Shown: positions 17,125 to 26,535, counted from the first letter of the stretch. The stretch: DNA of 64,000 nt from Bin87 sp965217175 (GCA_965217175.1 OZ244251.1:3224001-3288000), one strand, 5' to 3'. A program made the numbers and translations. The notes: a model not told the origin generated them from the letters alone.

Positions 17125-19272
17125 CTAATCACCGAGCCCGAGCGGCGCCTGCCCTTCCGGGTCAACGTCCGCGTCCGGTTCGCCCTGGGTGGTGGCGGAG
17201 CTTGTCGCGGCCGGGTCCTGCAGCAGCGCCATCAGGCCGGCTTCGTCCAGCACTGGCACCCCGAGGCGCTCGGCGGTTGCCAACTTGGTGCCCGGAGATG
17301 CTCCGGCCACCAGCCAGTCGGTCCGTCGCGAGACCGAAGACGAGGTAGCGGCACCCAGGGATTTCACCCTGCCTTCCGCCTCGCGGCGAGTCATGTTGAC
17401 CAGTGTGCCGGTGATTACGAACGTCAACCCTTTCCACGGTAGCGCGGATGTGTCCACCGGCGCCAGATACTGCCGAAGCTTGACGCCCGCCGAACGCAGA
17501 CCTGCAATCGTCGCCTGGTTGCGTTCAGTCGCAAAATACCTGACGATGCTCTCGGCGATTTTCGGGCCTATGCCGTCGATGTCAGTCAATTCGTCCATGC
17601 CAGCTTCGGCTATGTCATCGATGCTGGCGTAACGTCCAGCCAGCAAGTCTGCCACTTCCGCGCCCACGTGCAGGATACCCAACGCGAACAGGATGCGCGC
17701 CAACGGTCGCTGCTTGCTCGCTTCAATGTTGTTGAGGATGCGTGTCGAGAGGCGCTCTCCCATGCGGTCCAACGCCGTCAATTGCTCCGTCGTCAGTTGA
17801 TAAAGGTGCGAAACGTCGGACACGAGCCCCTGATCAATCAATACGCGGCACCACTGTTCTCCCAACCCGTCTATGTCCATCGCCCCCCGGGACACAAAAT
17901 GCTTCAGGGATTCGAAGAATTGCGCCGGGCAGGCCGAGTTCGGACACCGGTGCATGGCGTCGCCTTCGTCTTTCACCACGGGTGTCCCGCACACCGGGCA
18001 ATGTTCCGGCATTTTGAAAACCGGCAGGTTCTCCCTACCCGGGATGTCCACCGGGCCGATCACGTGGGGGATCACGTCGCCGGCCCGCTCAATGACCACC
18101 GTGTCTCCGATGCGGATATCCTTGCGGTGGATGTCCTCTTCGTTGTGTAGCGATGCGTGTTGCACCGTCGCGCCACTCACCACCACCGGCTCCAGAATCG
18201 CCTGGGGATTAAGGCTACCCGTGCGCCCCACGTTGATGATGATGTTCAACAGACGTGTGGTGGACCGCTCTGCCGGGAACTTGTAGGCGATTGCCCAGCG
18301 CGGTTCCCGGCCCGCCACTCCCAGCGAGTTTTGCTGGGCGATGCTGTCAACCTTCACCACTATGCCATCCGCTTCATAATTCCACTCGTGCCGCCGACTC
18401 AGCATCTCGTCGTAGAAATCGCAAACCTCGTCCACGGTATCCAGAGTCCGATTCAGGGGGTTGATGCGGAACCCGTACGATTTCAGGTTTTGCAGGCATT
18501 CCCAATGTCCGGCCGGTATGGGAGCAACGCCGGTGTCATTCAGGCTATACACCCACATCTGCATGTTTCGGCTTTCCGTGACCTTGGGGTCCAGTTGACG
18601 TATCGTGCCCGCGCCGGTGTTGCGTGGGTTGGCGTACAGAGGCTCACCCAACCGTTCGCGTTCTTCGTTCATCTTGCGGAAGCTGTCCAACGGGAGATAA
18701 ACCTCGCCGCGCACCTCCAGATCAGTTGGCGGCCGACCCGACAGGGTCAGGGGTATGCTCCTGACGGTACGCAGGTTGTGGGTAACGTCTTCCCCGGTTT
18801 GACCGTTGCCGCGGGTCGCACCCAGCAGGAAGCGTCCGTCCCGGTAGGTTAGTCGAACCGCCAATCCGTCGATTTTCAGTTCCGCCACCATCCGAAACGA
18901 TTGACCGTCAAGCAGGTCGGTGACGCGGCGGTGCCAGGCCTCCACATCCTCCCTGGCGAACGCGTTGGCCAGGCTGAGCATGGGCATCGGATGTTCCACC
19001 TGAGTGAAACCGTCAGCGGGCGCGCCGGCGACGCGTTGGGTGGGCGAATCGGGGTTGAGGCAACCGGGAAACTGAACCTCCAGGCGGCGCAATTCCTGCA
19101 GTAACGTATCGTACTGACCATCGCCGATAACGGGGGCGTCCTCGTTGTAATATCGGTCGGCGTGATAGCGAAGTTGCAAATGCAACTGACGGGCTCGTGC
19201 GAACGGGTCGATGGCCACCCGCACACCAAATGCTAACCCGGTGTAATTCGAATGCGTGGAAAGCGTATCCAT
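17125..19272 (-). CDS. ligA: NAD-dependent DNA ligase LigA
   Basis: A complete 715-residue NAD+-dependent ligase that seals nicks in replication and repair. The adenylation motif LKIDGLAVR has its nucleophilic lysine at residue 133, with the NAD-binding Ia domain before it (YYNEDAPVIGDGQYD). The OB fold, a four-Cys zinc finger (CPVCG, then CPNSACPAQ), helix-hairpin-helix repeats (DIDGIGPKIAESIV) and a C-terminal BRCT domain (GLTFVITGTLVNMTR) follow in the normal order. A short acidic tail after BRCT makes it slightly longer than usual. Confidence 0.97.
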   Translation of the reverse strand: MDTLSTHSNYTGLAFGVRVAIDPFARARQLHLQLRYHADRYYNEDAPVIGDGQYDTLLQELRRLEVQFPGCLNPDSPTQRVAGAPADGFTQVEHPMPMLSLANAFAREDVEAWHRRVTDLLDGQSFRMVAELKIDGLAVRLTYRDGRFLLGATRGNGQTGEDVTHNLRTVRSIPLTLSGRPPTDLEVRGEVYLPLDSFRKMNEERERLGEPLYANPRNTGAGTIRQLDPKVTESRNMQMWVYSLNDTGVAPIPAGHWECLQNLKSYGFRINPLNRTLDTVDEVCDFYDEMLSRRHEWNYEADGIVVKVDSIAQQNSLGVAGREPRWAIAYKFPAERSTTRLLNIIINVGRTGSLNPQAILEPVVVSGATVQHASLHNEEDIHRKDIRIGDTVVIERAGDVIPHVIGPVDIPGRENLPVFKMPEHCPVCGTPVVKDEGDAMHRCPNSACPAQFFESLKHFVSRGAMDIDGLGEQWCRVLIDQGLVSDVSHLYQLTTEQLTALDRMGERLSTRILNNIEASKQRPLARILFALGILHVGAEVADLLAGRYASIDDIAEAGMDELTDIDGIGPKIAESIVRYFATERNQATIAGLRSAGVKLRQYLAPVDTSALPWKGLTFVITGTLVNMTRREAEGRVKSLGAATSSSVSRRTDWLVAGASPGTKLATAERLGVPVLDEAGLMALLQDPAATSSATTQGEPDADVDPEGQAPLGLGD

Positions 19273-19385
19273 CTTTGACCTTTAACGTCCCCTAACTTCC
19301 CCGGTTTGAAACTGCCGACTACGCGATAGTATATCCCGCGCAGTTATCTCGGAGCCAGAACATGACGGCCGCCCCCACCTTCAAG

Positions 19386-19415
19386 TTGCACCCGTCCGTA
19401 TGGCTGGGATAGACT
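19386..19415 (+). promoter_or_regulatory. Possible promoter for the acyl-CoA dehydrogenase gene
   Basis: TTGCAC and TAGACT are 18 bases apart, about 45 bases before the GTG start. It is the best match in the ligA-acyl-CoA dehydrogenase intergenic stretch but is not conserved enough to be certain. Confidence 0.3.
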
Positions 19416-19458
19416 AGCTCGTGTACCACATCTATCGGAACGAACAGGAGCCGCCGCC

Positions 19459-20643
19459 GTGACCACAATCTCCCCTACGCCACAGGAAGCCCGCACTCAG
19501 ATAGTCAGCATGGTGCGCGACTTCGTGCGCAACGAAGTGGAGCCGGTGGCCGCCAAGCACGACGCCGAGGATACTATTCCTTACGACCTCATTGACCAGA
19601 TGAAAGGGCTGGGTCTGTTTGGTATCACGGTTCCCGAAGAATACGGCGGCATGGGCCTCGACTATACAACCTTTGCCATGATTTTCGAGGAAATCAGCAA
19701 GGGTTACATGGCGTTGACCGGGACGCTGGGAACGCACCACATCCTCGCTTACGTCCTTACCCATTACGGCACTCAGGAACAACGCGACCACTTTCTGCCC
19801 CGCCTCGCCACCGGGGAAATTCGCGGCGGCCTGGCCTTGACCGAGCCCAGCGGCGGCAGCGACGTCGGCGCCCTGGAAACTCGCGCCGTCAAGGATGGCG
19901 AAGAATACGTTGTGAACGGCTCCAAGATGTTTATCACCAACGCCGATTCGGGGGATGCTTTCTGCCTGTTGGCCCGCACCAACCCCGACCCCTCCATCAA
20001 GCACCGTGGTCTGTCCGCTTTCGTCATCGAAAAAGGAGAGCATAGTTTCGAAGACGGGTTCAAAGTCGGGAGGCACCTGGACAAGTTGGGATACCGCGGC
20101 CCGGACACCTGCGAACTGTTCTTCGAGGATTATCGCATTCCAGCCGAGAACCTCATCGGCGGGGATGAAAATGTTGGTTTCGGCCAGGTGATGAGCGGGT
20201 TGGAAACCGGACGCATCAATGTGGCAGCTCGGGCCGTTGGCGTAGCGCAGGCCGCCCTGGACGCCTCGATGCGATATATCCAGCAGCGCGAAACCTTTGG
20301 ACAACCGATCAGCCAGCACCAGGCTATTCAGCTCAAAATCGCCGACATGGCCACCAAGATTCAGGCTGCGCGTCTGTTGGTTTATGACGCCGCCGCCAAA
20401 AAAGATAGCGGAGAGCGTATCGACCTGGAATCCGGCATGGCCAAGCTGTTCGCCAGCGAGGTTTGCGGAGAAGTCGCTATGGAAGCCATGCGCATCCACG
20501 GTGGTTACGGCTATACCAAAGACTTCCCGGTAGAACGTTATTACCGCGACGCCCCTTTGATGATTATCGGCGAAGGCACCAACGAAATCATGCGCCTGGT
20601 AATCGCGCGCCAGCTGCTGCGCCGCCCGGAGTATCAGTTGTAG
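19459..20643 (+). CDS. Acyl-CoA dehydrogenase
   Basis: A 394-residue FAD-dependent acyl-CoA dehydrogenase catalysing the first dehydrogenation of beta-oxidation or of a branched-chain acyl-CoA. Visible are the middle-domain signature GGLALTEPSGGSDVGALETR, the FAD-contacting RETFGQPISQHQAIQLKIADM and the C-terminal RIHGGYGYTKDFPVERYYRD followed by IIGEGTNEI, whose glutamate is the usual catalytic base. The start is a GTG with ACAGGAG eight bases upstream. The 2-oxoacid dehydrogenase cluster later in the window would supply branched-chain acyl-CoAs, so a branched-chain substrate is possible but unproven. Confidence 0.92.
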   Translation: MTTISPTPQEARTQIVSMVRDFVRNEVEPVAAKHDAEDTIPYDLIDQMKGLGLFGITVPEEYGGMGLDYTTFAMIFEEISKGYMALTGTLGTHHILAYVLTHYGTQEQRDHFLPRLATGEIRGGLALTEPSGGSDVGALETRAVKDGEEYVVNGSKMFITNADSGDAFCLLARTNPDPSIKHRGLSAFVIEKGEHSFEDGFKVGRHLDKLGYRGPDTCELFFEDYRIPAENLIGGDENVGFGQVMSGLETGRINVAARAVGVAQAALDASMRYIQQRETFGQPISQHQAIQLKIADMATKIQAARLLVYDAAAKKDSGERIDLESGMAKLFASEVCGEVAMEAMRIHGGYGYTKDFPVERYYRDAPLMIIGEGTNEIMRLVIARQLLRRPEYQL

Positions 20644-20691
20644 GGCTAATCCCTGCATCCAAATAAGCATTCCCCCAACGTCGAGGCATTA

Positions 20692-21744
20692 ATGGTTGAA
20701 GCCAAATCTCCTATCCGTCTCACCGAGCTGTCTCATTGCGCAGGTTGAGCGGCCAAGCTGAGTCTTGAGGACCTGGTTCAGGTCCTGAGTTACGTTCCCC
20801 TGCTCAAGCACCCCGACCTGCTCGTGGGCGCTGAGACGGGAGACGATGCCGCCGTTTACCGCATCAACGACGAAACGGCGCTCATTGTTACTGTCGATTT
20901 CTTCCCGCCGATTACCGACGATCCATACGAGTATGGCGCCATCGCCGCGGCCAACTCGTTGTCTGATGTTTACGCCATGGGCGGCAAGCCGTTGATCGCT
21001 CTGAATATCGTCGGGTTCCCCGCGGAGTTGGACAAGGAAATACTGGGCCACATTTTGCAGGGCGGATACGCCAAAGCCGCTGAAGCCGAATGTCTGATTG
21101 TGGGCGGGCATACCGTGGACGATCCGGAACCCAAGTACGGCCTCTCAGTAGTGGGCATCGTGGAACCCGGCAAACAGGTCAGCAACGCTGGCGCACGCCC
21201 CGGTGACGTCCTGGTGTTGAGCAAACCCATCGGAACCGGGATCATCACCACCGCCGGCAAACAGGGCGTGGTGGACCCGGACGTTATGGCTGTCGCCGTT
21301 GAAACAATGGCCGCCCTGAATAAACCTGCCGCCGAGGCCATGATGGAAGTGGGGGTCAATTCGGCCACCGATATTACCGGTTTCGGTCTGTTGGGTCACC
21401 TCCGGAGCATGGTGCGCGGCAGCGGCGTTGCGGCGGAGGTCAATCTTTCCGACGTACCGATTCTGCCTGGCGTCAGGGAGCTCCTGGCTAACGGCGTCGC
21501 ACCGGGTGGCACACATCGCAACGTGAGCAGCGTTTACGACTCGGTAACCTGGGGCGACGCGCTGACCGACGAGGACCGGTTGTTACTCTGCGACGCGCAA
21601 ACGTCGGGCGGACTGTTGATGTCGGTCGCTTCGGAACGCGCTGCCCAACTCATCGCCGCCCTCGAAGCCCGTGGCGCGCATTGTGCGTCGGTAGTGGGCC
21701 GGATCATAGAAGGCCCGGCGGGAACGATCCGTGCCAACCGGTAA
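20692..21744 (+). CDS. selD: Selenide, water dikinase SelD with in-frame selenocysteine codon
   Basis: SelD makes selenophosphate from selenide and ATP for selenocysteine and selenouridine synthesis. Reading through a UGA at 20746-20748 gives an uninterrupted 350-residue protein. Residue 19 is selenocysteine in the active-site loop SHCAG-U-AAKLS, where homologues have Cys or Sec followed by the ATP-binding lysine. Downstream come GDDAAVYRI, DVYAMGGKPL and GGHTVDDPEPKYGLSV, all standard. A stop-at-UGA reading would lose the first 44 residues and start falsely at 20824. The ATG at 20692 is the first in frame after the acyl-CoA dehydrogenase. No selA, selB or selC is in the window. Confidence 0.92.
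20746..20786 (+). promoter_or_regulatory. UGA selenocysteine codon and candidate bacterial SECIS hairpin
   Basis: Nineteen bases after the UGA, AGGACCTG (20768-20775) pairs perfectly with CAGGTCCT (20779-20786) around a GTT loop. An 8-bp stem whose apical loop contains G and U, within the distance range of bacterial SECIS elements, is what SelB-directed insertion requires. It lies within the coding sequence, as expected for bacteria. Confidence 0.7.
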
Positions 21745-21781
21745 CCCGCCGGCTAATAAATAGCGACCCGGGAGCGACCGA

Positions 21782-22441
21782 ATGACCACCCCTCAGCAAC
21801 AACAATCAAACACCGGTGTTCAGCCCGAATTTGGGTTGAAACGCCCGGATCAGGTAAAAACGGCTCCGCCAGCCGGAGAAAGGGTTCCGCCAGGCCAGTT
21901 CGTGGCCAAAAAATTCCCCGTTCTAACCTACGGTGACACGCCTCAGGTCGACTTGTCCTCGTGGGAAATCAGGGTTTGGGGCTTGGTGCGGCAGGAAATC
22001 ACCATGGACTGGGCGCAATTCCTCGATTTGCCCTGGGTTACCGTCGATGCCGATTTTCATTGCGTGACCCAGTGGTCCGCATTGGACCAAACCTGGGAAG
22101 GAGTGATGATTTCGGCGCTATTGGAACGGTGCGGCGTATTGCCGGCAGCGCAACACATCATGGCTCATTGCTATGGCGATTACACGACCAATATCCCGCT
22201 GGATCTGGCTCTCTCTGAAGGCCTGCTGGCACACCGACAAAACGGCGCCGAGCTGGGCAAAGATAACGGATGGCCGCTGCGATTGATCATTCCCAGCCGA
22301 TACGGATGGAAATCGGCTAAATGGATCAACGGCATTGAATTGATGGCCGAAGACGCGCCCGGATTCTGGGAACAACGGGGTTACAACAACAATGCCGATC
22401 CCTGGCAGGAAGAGCGATTCTGGCCCGAACTCACCCGTTGA
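21782..22441 (+). CDS. Sulfite oxidase-like molybdopterin-binding protein
   Basis: A 219-residue protein matching the molybdopterin-binding (SUOX-type) domain without the C-terminal dimerisation domain. The conserved DADFHCVTQWS carries the cysteine (about residue 94) expected to bind molybdenum, and SRYGWKSAKWINGIEL near the end is the matching C-terminal motif. No Tat signal is seen at the N-terminus, which is Gln/Pro-rich and hydrophilic, so a cytoplasmic location is likely. It follows selD after a 37-base gap and could share its transcript. The substrate, sulfite or another small oxyanion, cannot be decided. Confidence 0.85.
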   Translation: MTTPQQQQSNTGVQPEFGLKRPDQVKTAPPAGERVPPGQFVAKKFPVLTYGDTPQVDLSSWEIRVWGLVRQEITMDWAQFLDLPWVTVDADFHCVTQWSALDQTWEGVMISALLERCGVLPAAQHIMAHCYGDYTTNIPLDLALSEGLLAHRQNGAELGKDNGWPLRLIIPSRYGWKSAKWINGIELMAEDAPGFWEQRGYNNNADPWQEERFWPELTR

Positions 22442-22471
22442 TCGCAGAGAACCTCCCGTTAAACATACAAG

Positions 22472-22498
22472 GCCGCCGACGTTAGAGGTCGGCGGCCC
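22472..22498. terminator. Hairpin between convergent genes
   Basis: A 10-bp perfect stem GGCCGCCGAC / GTCGGCGGCC with a 7-base loop lies between the sulfite-oxidase-like gene and the convergent zinc-ribbon gene. There is no T-tract, so function as a terminator is inferred from position. Confidence 0.55.
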
Positions 22499-22529
22499 AT
22501 TCCGTTGACCGGATTCCTGAATGGAACTG

Positions 22530-22730
22530 CTAAGCTGCTTTTAAGAGTTCGCGTTCCCTGGCTGCCACAGTTTTGGTGGCCGATTTGGGCGGCGTTTGAA
22601 CGGTGGGCATTGGGGCGTCAAGATCCCGTTGCAGGCCACACTGGAAGCAGCTGACGAAGATTCCGTAAATATCTCGCCGTAATTCCATGTCTCCGGAGCA
22701 CTTCGGGCAGGCGTTGAACATCAGTTTCAT
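22530..22730 (-). CDS. Small zinc-ribbon protein
   Basis: A 66-residue protein with two Cys pairs (C8-x2-C11 and C28-x2-C31) separated by MELRRDIYGIFVS, forming a single zinc ribbon, then a Pro/Thr/Lys tail. Zinc ribbons of this size often bind nucleic acid or serve as protein adaptors; no specific role is recognisable. GGAGG lies seven bases before the ATG. It is divergent from the hspR promoter region. Confidence 0.7.
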   Translation of the reverse strand: MKLMFNACPKCSGDMELRRDIYGIFVSCFQCGLQRDLDAPMPTVQTPPKSATKTVAARERELLKAA

Positions 22731-22894
22731 GATTGCCTCCTAAACGGATCCGTTATTTCCGAACCAGTTAGCAAGTGTTTTTAATCCGCTAACTGATTTG
22801 GTATACGCGCGTCGCCGAAGATTGGATTGCAATTCGCCAAACCTGTCTGAGTGAGCCAATCGGTGTCAAATTCTTTTCAATGCGGATAATACAA

Positions 22895-22924
22895 CTTGAC
22901 ACATACCGTGTCAAGCCCTATTAT
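22895..22924 (+). promoter_or_regulatory. hspR-grpE-dnaK promoter overlapped by a HAIR-like operator
   Basis: TTGACA (22896-22901) and TATTAT (22919-22924) are exactly 17 bases apart, a near-consensus housekeeping promoter. The inverted repeat CTTGACA-N7-TGTCAAG (22895-22915) covers the -35 box and most of the spacer. HspR operators (HAIR) are CTTGAGT-N7-ACTCAAG: same spacing, two changes per arm. The first gene downstream encodes an HspR-like MerR regulator, so autorepression of the chaperone operon is the natural reading. Confidence 0.75.
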
Positions 22925-23029
22925 TCAACACATCATCGTGTGATAAAATTCACGTGGCGATCCAGAGGTTTCGCCCACCATGGGCAAACCCGTTTCGCCA
23001 CCTCGTTGCCAACCGGGAGGTCTGGAGTT

Positions 23030-23566
23030 ATGCAACGGCAATGGCCTCGAACACATCGAATCAGTCAAACGCTTTTGGAATCGTATCCCACTCCCACATC
23101 AAATGCCCCCGAAGTGTGGGTGACCGGTTCGCCTCCATCGTCCAATGGTGTGGACGGCGAACACGCTTTCCCGGACCCCGCGACTGAAACGGCGAACGCG
23201 AACCGCCCGGCCGGCATGGAACTTGAAGGCGTCTATATCATTTCGGTCGCAGCGCGTTTACTGGAAATGCACCCCCAAACTCTGCGTAAATACGAAAGAC
23301 TGGGGTTGATCCAACCCGAACGCACGGTGGGGATGCTACGCCTTTATTCCCGGCAGGATCTCCGCAAAGTCATGCTAATTCGTCACCTGATGGACAACCT
23401 GGGACTTAACCTGGCCGGCGTCGAGTTCGCCCTGAAGCTGGTCAACAACCTTAAAGTGTTTTCCCACCGGGTTGCCCGGTCGATTGACGACGCCGAGGTG
23501 GCAGACAGCATTCGTTCCGAAGTGGCCCTGTTGTGCAATAGCCTCGGCTTGCCCGTTCCGGACTAA
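23030..23566 (+). CDS. hspR: HspR-like MerR-family heat-shock repressor
   Basis: A 178-residue protein whose C-terminal ~115 residues are a MerR/HspR DNA-binding domain: YIISVAARLLEMHPQTLRKY then ERLGLIQPERTVGMLRLYS. HspR represses dnaK operons together with DnaK as co-repressor. The first ~60 residues are low-complexity and not conserved-looking, so a later start (ATG at 23216, just before the domain) is possible. The ATG at 23030 is preferred because GGGAGG precedes it and the longer frame upstream would start before the mapped promoter's -10 box. It heads the group hspR-grpE-dnaK. Confidence 0.85.
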   Translation: MQRQWPRTHRISQTLLESYPTPTSNAPEVWVTGSPPSSNGVDGEHAFPDPATETANANRPAGMELEGVYIISVAARLLEMHPQTLRKYERLGLIQPERTVGMLRLYSRQDLRKVMLIRHLMDNLGLNLAGVEFALKLVNNLKVFSHRVARSIDDAEVADSIRSEVALLCNSLGLPVPD

Positions 23567-23628
23567 TCCCCGAACGCCCACCGCCACCGCGTAGCGGTCC
23601 CATTGCAAAATTAATCAGGAATTATCTA

Positions 23629-24291
23629 ATGCCTCCAGATCAGTACAATCCACAATCAGACCCCGAAATACCGACCGGTTCTACCGAGTTCACCGCCAGC
23701 GATTCGTTGGGACAACCCAAACCTGCGCCGGCTCACGGCCACCCTGATCCCGACCCATCAATTGACGGAATAGAATCCCCTCCCATGACTCCCGAACAGG
23801 AAGCTTCTATGCTTAGGGCTGCGCTGGCCGAGGCGAACGAAGAGATTGCCCGCCAGTTGGACGCGGTTCAACGTGGGCTGGCCGACTTGGCGAATCTGCG
23901 CCGCCGTAACGACGAGGAAAGACGCACTGTTCAGGAACACGCCAACAGTCGCCTGCTGGTTCATCTGCTGCCCATCGTCGATGAGCTGGATCTGGCGATC
24001 AATCACCTTCAATACGAACCTGACGCGGATGACAAGGACGGCAGTACCGTTGCCGAATCGTGGGCCGAAGGTGTTCGATTGATTCAGCGTAAATTGGCCG
24101 CCTTCCTGGAATCGGAGGGTGTAACCCGCATTGATTCTCTCGGCGAAACCTTCAACCCTGAGTTGCATGAGGCGGTCGGCATCGCCCAGGTGGGAGACGC
24201 GGAATCGGGTAGTATCGTCGAGGTATTAAGACAGGGTTACCGGCTCCGCAATCGCGTTGTTCAGGCTGCTCAGGTCGTCGTAAACCAATAG
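23629..24291 (+). CDS. grpE: Nucleotide exchange factor GrpE
   Basis: A 220-residue GrpE, the ADP/ATP exchange factor for DnaK. After an acidic, disordered ~60-residue N-terminus comes a coiled-coil (~60-105, LAEANEEIARQLDAVQRGLA, DLANLRRRNDEER), then LLVHLLPIVDELDLAINHL and the beta-domain end FNPELHEAVGIAQV, GYRLRNRVVQAAQVVVNQ. It lies between hspR and dnaK. The gap to dnaK is about 100 bases and may hold a separate ribosome site but no clear promoter. Confidence 0.93.
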   Translation: MPPDQYNPQSDPEIPTGSTEFTASDSLGQPKPAPAHGHPDPDPSIDGIESPPMTPEQEASMLRAALAEANEEIARQLDAVQRGLADLANLRRRNDEERRTVQEHANSRLLVHLLPIVDELDLAINHLQYEPDADDKDGSTVAESWAEGVRLIQRKLAAFLESEGVTRIDSLGETFNPELHEAVGIAQVGDAESGSIVEVLRQGYRLRNRVVQAAQVVVNQ

Positions 24292-24393
24292 GCGCTTTGG
24301 GGCTGATATTCAGTTCGTCCCACTTAACGGCAACCTGCCACCCAACTAAGCCCTTCAAAATCTACATCAAAAACAATCAGAGGAGATATAACA

Positions 24394-26292
24394 ATGGCAA
24401 AGATCCTGGGCATCGACCTCGGTACCACCAACTCGGTGGCAGCGGTTATCGATGCTGGCGAGGCTACCGTAGTCGAAAACGCTGAAGGTAACCGCATCAC
24501 TCCATCGGTAGTAGCCGTAAACGTCCGCAGCGGCGAGCGATACGTCGGTCAAATCGCAAAGCGCCAGGCAGTTACCAACCCGGAGAACACTATTTTCTCC
24601 GTCAAACGCCTGATGGGGCGCAGATACGACGAGCCGATCGTCCAGGACGCCGCCAAACGCTTGCCGTATCAGGTGGTCAGTGGCGATAACGGCGACGCCC
24701 ACGTGGAAATGTCGGGTCAGTCGTACGCGCCTCCCCAAATCTCCAGCATGATTCTGCAGAAGATCAGGCAGGACGCCGAAGCCAAGCTTGGAGAGCGGAT
24801 CACGCAAGCCGTCATTACCGTACCCGCCTACTTCAACGACTCCCAGCGGCAGGCCACCAAAGACGCCGGCACCATCGCCGGACTGGACGTTTTGCGGATC
24901 ATCAACGAACCCACGGCCTCGTCGTTGGCTTACGGCATTGACAAACAGCAAACCGATTCCACCGTGGCGGTTTTCGACCTCGGCGGTGGAACCTTTGACA
25001 TTACCATTCTGGAGCTGGGCGACGGCGTTTTCGAGGTGTTGTCCACCAATGGCGACACCTTCCTCGGAGGCGACGATTTCGACGATGCCATCCTGAACTG
25101 GCTGGTTAACGAATTTCGCGGCGAAACCGGCATCGACCTGACCCAGGACCGCATGGCGTTGCAACGGTTGCGCGATGCGGCCGAGAGGGCGAAGATCGAG
25201 CTATCCAGTACGTTGGAAACGGAGATAAACCTGCCGTTTATCACCGCCGACGCCAGCGGGCCCCAGCACCTGGTAAAAAGCCTCAGCCGCTCCCGTTTGG
25301 AACAGCTGGTTGGCGACCTTATTGACCGTACCGAGGGCCCGTGCCGCCAGGCGATCAGCGACGCCGGCATCGGCGCCGGCAGCATTGATGACGTGATCCT
25401 CGTTGGCGGCATGAGCCGAATGCCATCCGTCCAGGCCAAGGTTCAGCAGATCTTCGGACGGGAGCCGTCCCGCTCTGTGAACCCTGACGAAGCCGTGGCC
25501 CTGGGCGCCGCGATTCAGGCCGGAGTCCTGGCTGGAGAGGTTGGCGACATCGTTTTGCTGGATGTAACGCCACTCACCCTGGGTATCGAAACCCTGGGCG
25601 GCGTAACTACCGCGCTGATCCCGCGCAACACCACCATTCCAACCAAGAAAACCGAGACGTTCACCACCGCGTCGGACTCGCAACCCAGTGTGGATATCCA
25701 CGTTTTGCAGGGCGAACGGCCGATGTCCAACGACAACAAAACCATCGGCCGGTTCATGCTGGACGGAATCCTGCCGGCCCCTCGCGGAATGCCCCAGATC
25801 GACGTAACTTTCGACATCGACTCCAACGGCATACTGAGCGTATCGGCTCAGGACAAGGGCACCGGCAAAGAACAGCGTATCGTTATCCAGACCAGCAGCG
25901 GTTTGTCGCAGGAAGACATCGAGCGCATGATGTCGGACGCCGAGGCCAATGAAGCAGCCGACCGGGAACGTCGCGCGGGGGTGGAAACTCGTAACCAGGC
26001 CGACAGCCTGGCCTATTCCGCCGAGCGTCTCCTGACTGAGCACGCCGAAACACTGCCCGCCGACCTCAAGGCCGAAGCAGATGCCAAGCTGGAATCGCTA
26101 CGCACTGCCATCGCAGCAAACAACGTAGCTCAAATGCAAACCGCCATCAATGAACTGAACGAAGCCCTGCAACGGGTAGGCCAGGCCGTATACACCCAGC
26201 CGGGAGCCGGCGGTCCAGGTGATGCCGGAGGCGCTGGCGACGCTCCTCCCGGATCCGATGACACCGTCGAAGGTGAGTTCCGAGAAGTCTAA
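24394..26292 (+). CDS. dnaK: Molecular chaperone DnaK (Hsp70)
   Basis: A full-length 632-residue Hsp70. The ATPase domain has GIDLGTTNS at the N-terminus, VAVFDLGGGTFDITILELGD and VGGMSRMPSVQAKV; the substrate-binding domain begins near DVTPLTLGIETLGG, and the C-terminal lid ends in a Gly/Ala/Asp-rich tail with DDTVEGEFREV. GAGGAGATATAACA precedes the ATG. It closes the hspR-grpE-dnaK group; no dnaJ follows within the window. Confidence 0.98.
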   Translation: MAKILGIDLGTTNSVAAVIDAGEATVVENAEGNRITPSVVAVNVRSGERYVGQIAKRQAVTNPENTIFSVKRLMGRRYDEPIVQDAAKRLPYQVVSGDNGDAHVEMSGQSYAPPQISSMILQKIRQDAEAKLGERITQAVITVPAYFNDSQRQATKDAGTIAGLDVLRIINEPTASSLAYGIDKQQTDSTVAVFDLGGGTFDITILELGDGVFEVLSTNGDTFLGGDDFDDAILNWLVNEFRGETGIDLTQDRMALQRLRDAAERAKIELSSTLETEINLPFITADASGPQHLVKSLSRSRLEQLVGDLIDRTEGPCRQAISDAGIGAGSIDDVILVGGMSRMPSVQAKVQQIFGREPSRSVNPDEAVALGAAIQAGVLAGEVGDIVLLDVTPLTLGIETLGGVTTALIPRNTTIPTKKTETFTTASDSQPSVDIHVLQGERPMSNDNKTIGRFMLDGILPAPRGMPQIDVTFDIDSNGILSVSAQDKGTGKEQRIVIQTSSGLSQEDIERMMSDAEANEAADRERRAGVETRNQADSLAYSAERLLTEHAETLPADLKAEADAKLESLRTAIAANNVAQMQTAINELNEALQRVGQAVYTQPGAGGPGDAGGAGDAPPGSDDTVEGEFREV

Positions 26293-26324
26293 AACCACCG
26301 CCACGGGAGCGACGGAGATCAGAT

Positions 26325-26346
26325 GGCGCGGGAATCGGACCGCGCC
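26325..26346 (+). terminator. Hairpin downstream of dnaK
   Basis: GGCGCGG and CCGCGCC form a 7-bp stem with an 8-base loop 32 bases after the dnaK stop. No T-run follows. The rest of the 309-base gap up to 26601 is AT-richer and contains only the promoter candidate noted next. Confidence 0.35.
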
Positions 26347-26535
26347 TTCCGGTCTGCAATCCGACCAAGCCGCCGCATCGTATTAATCAGTGCGGAGTAA
26401 TTCGCACCATTCTCAACTAATTGATCACGAAACACACCACCAATATCCACTCCACCGTCACAATAATGCAAAATGTTGCCGGTTCGTAAATCCTTTGTTA
26501 AATCCTCCTACAACGGTGTGAACAGGCTGCAAAAG

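Noticed and set aside
20824..21744. A separate 306-residue gene starting after the UGA in selD
   Set aside because: The upstream 44 residues are in frame and contain the SelD active site, so the UGA is read as selenocysteine.
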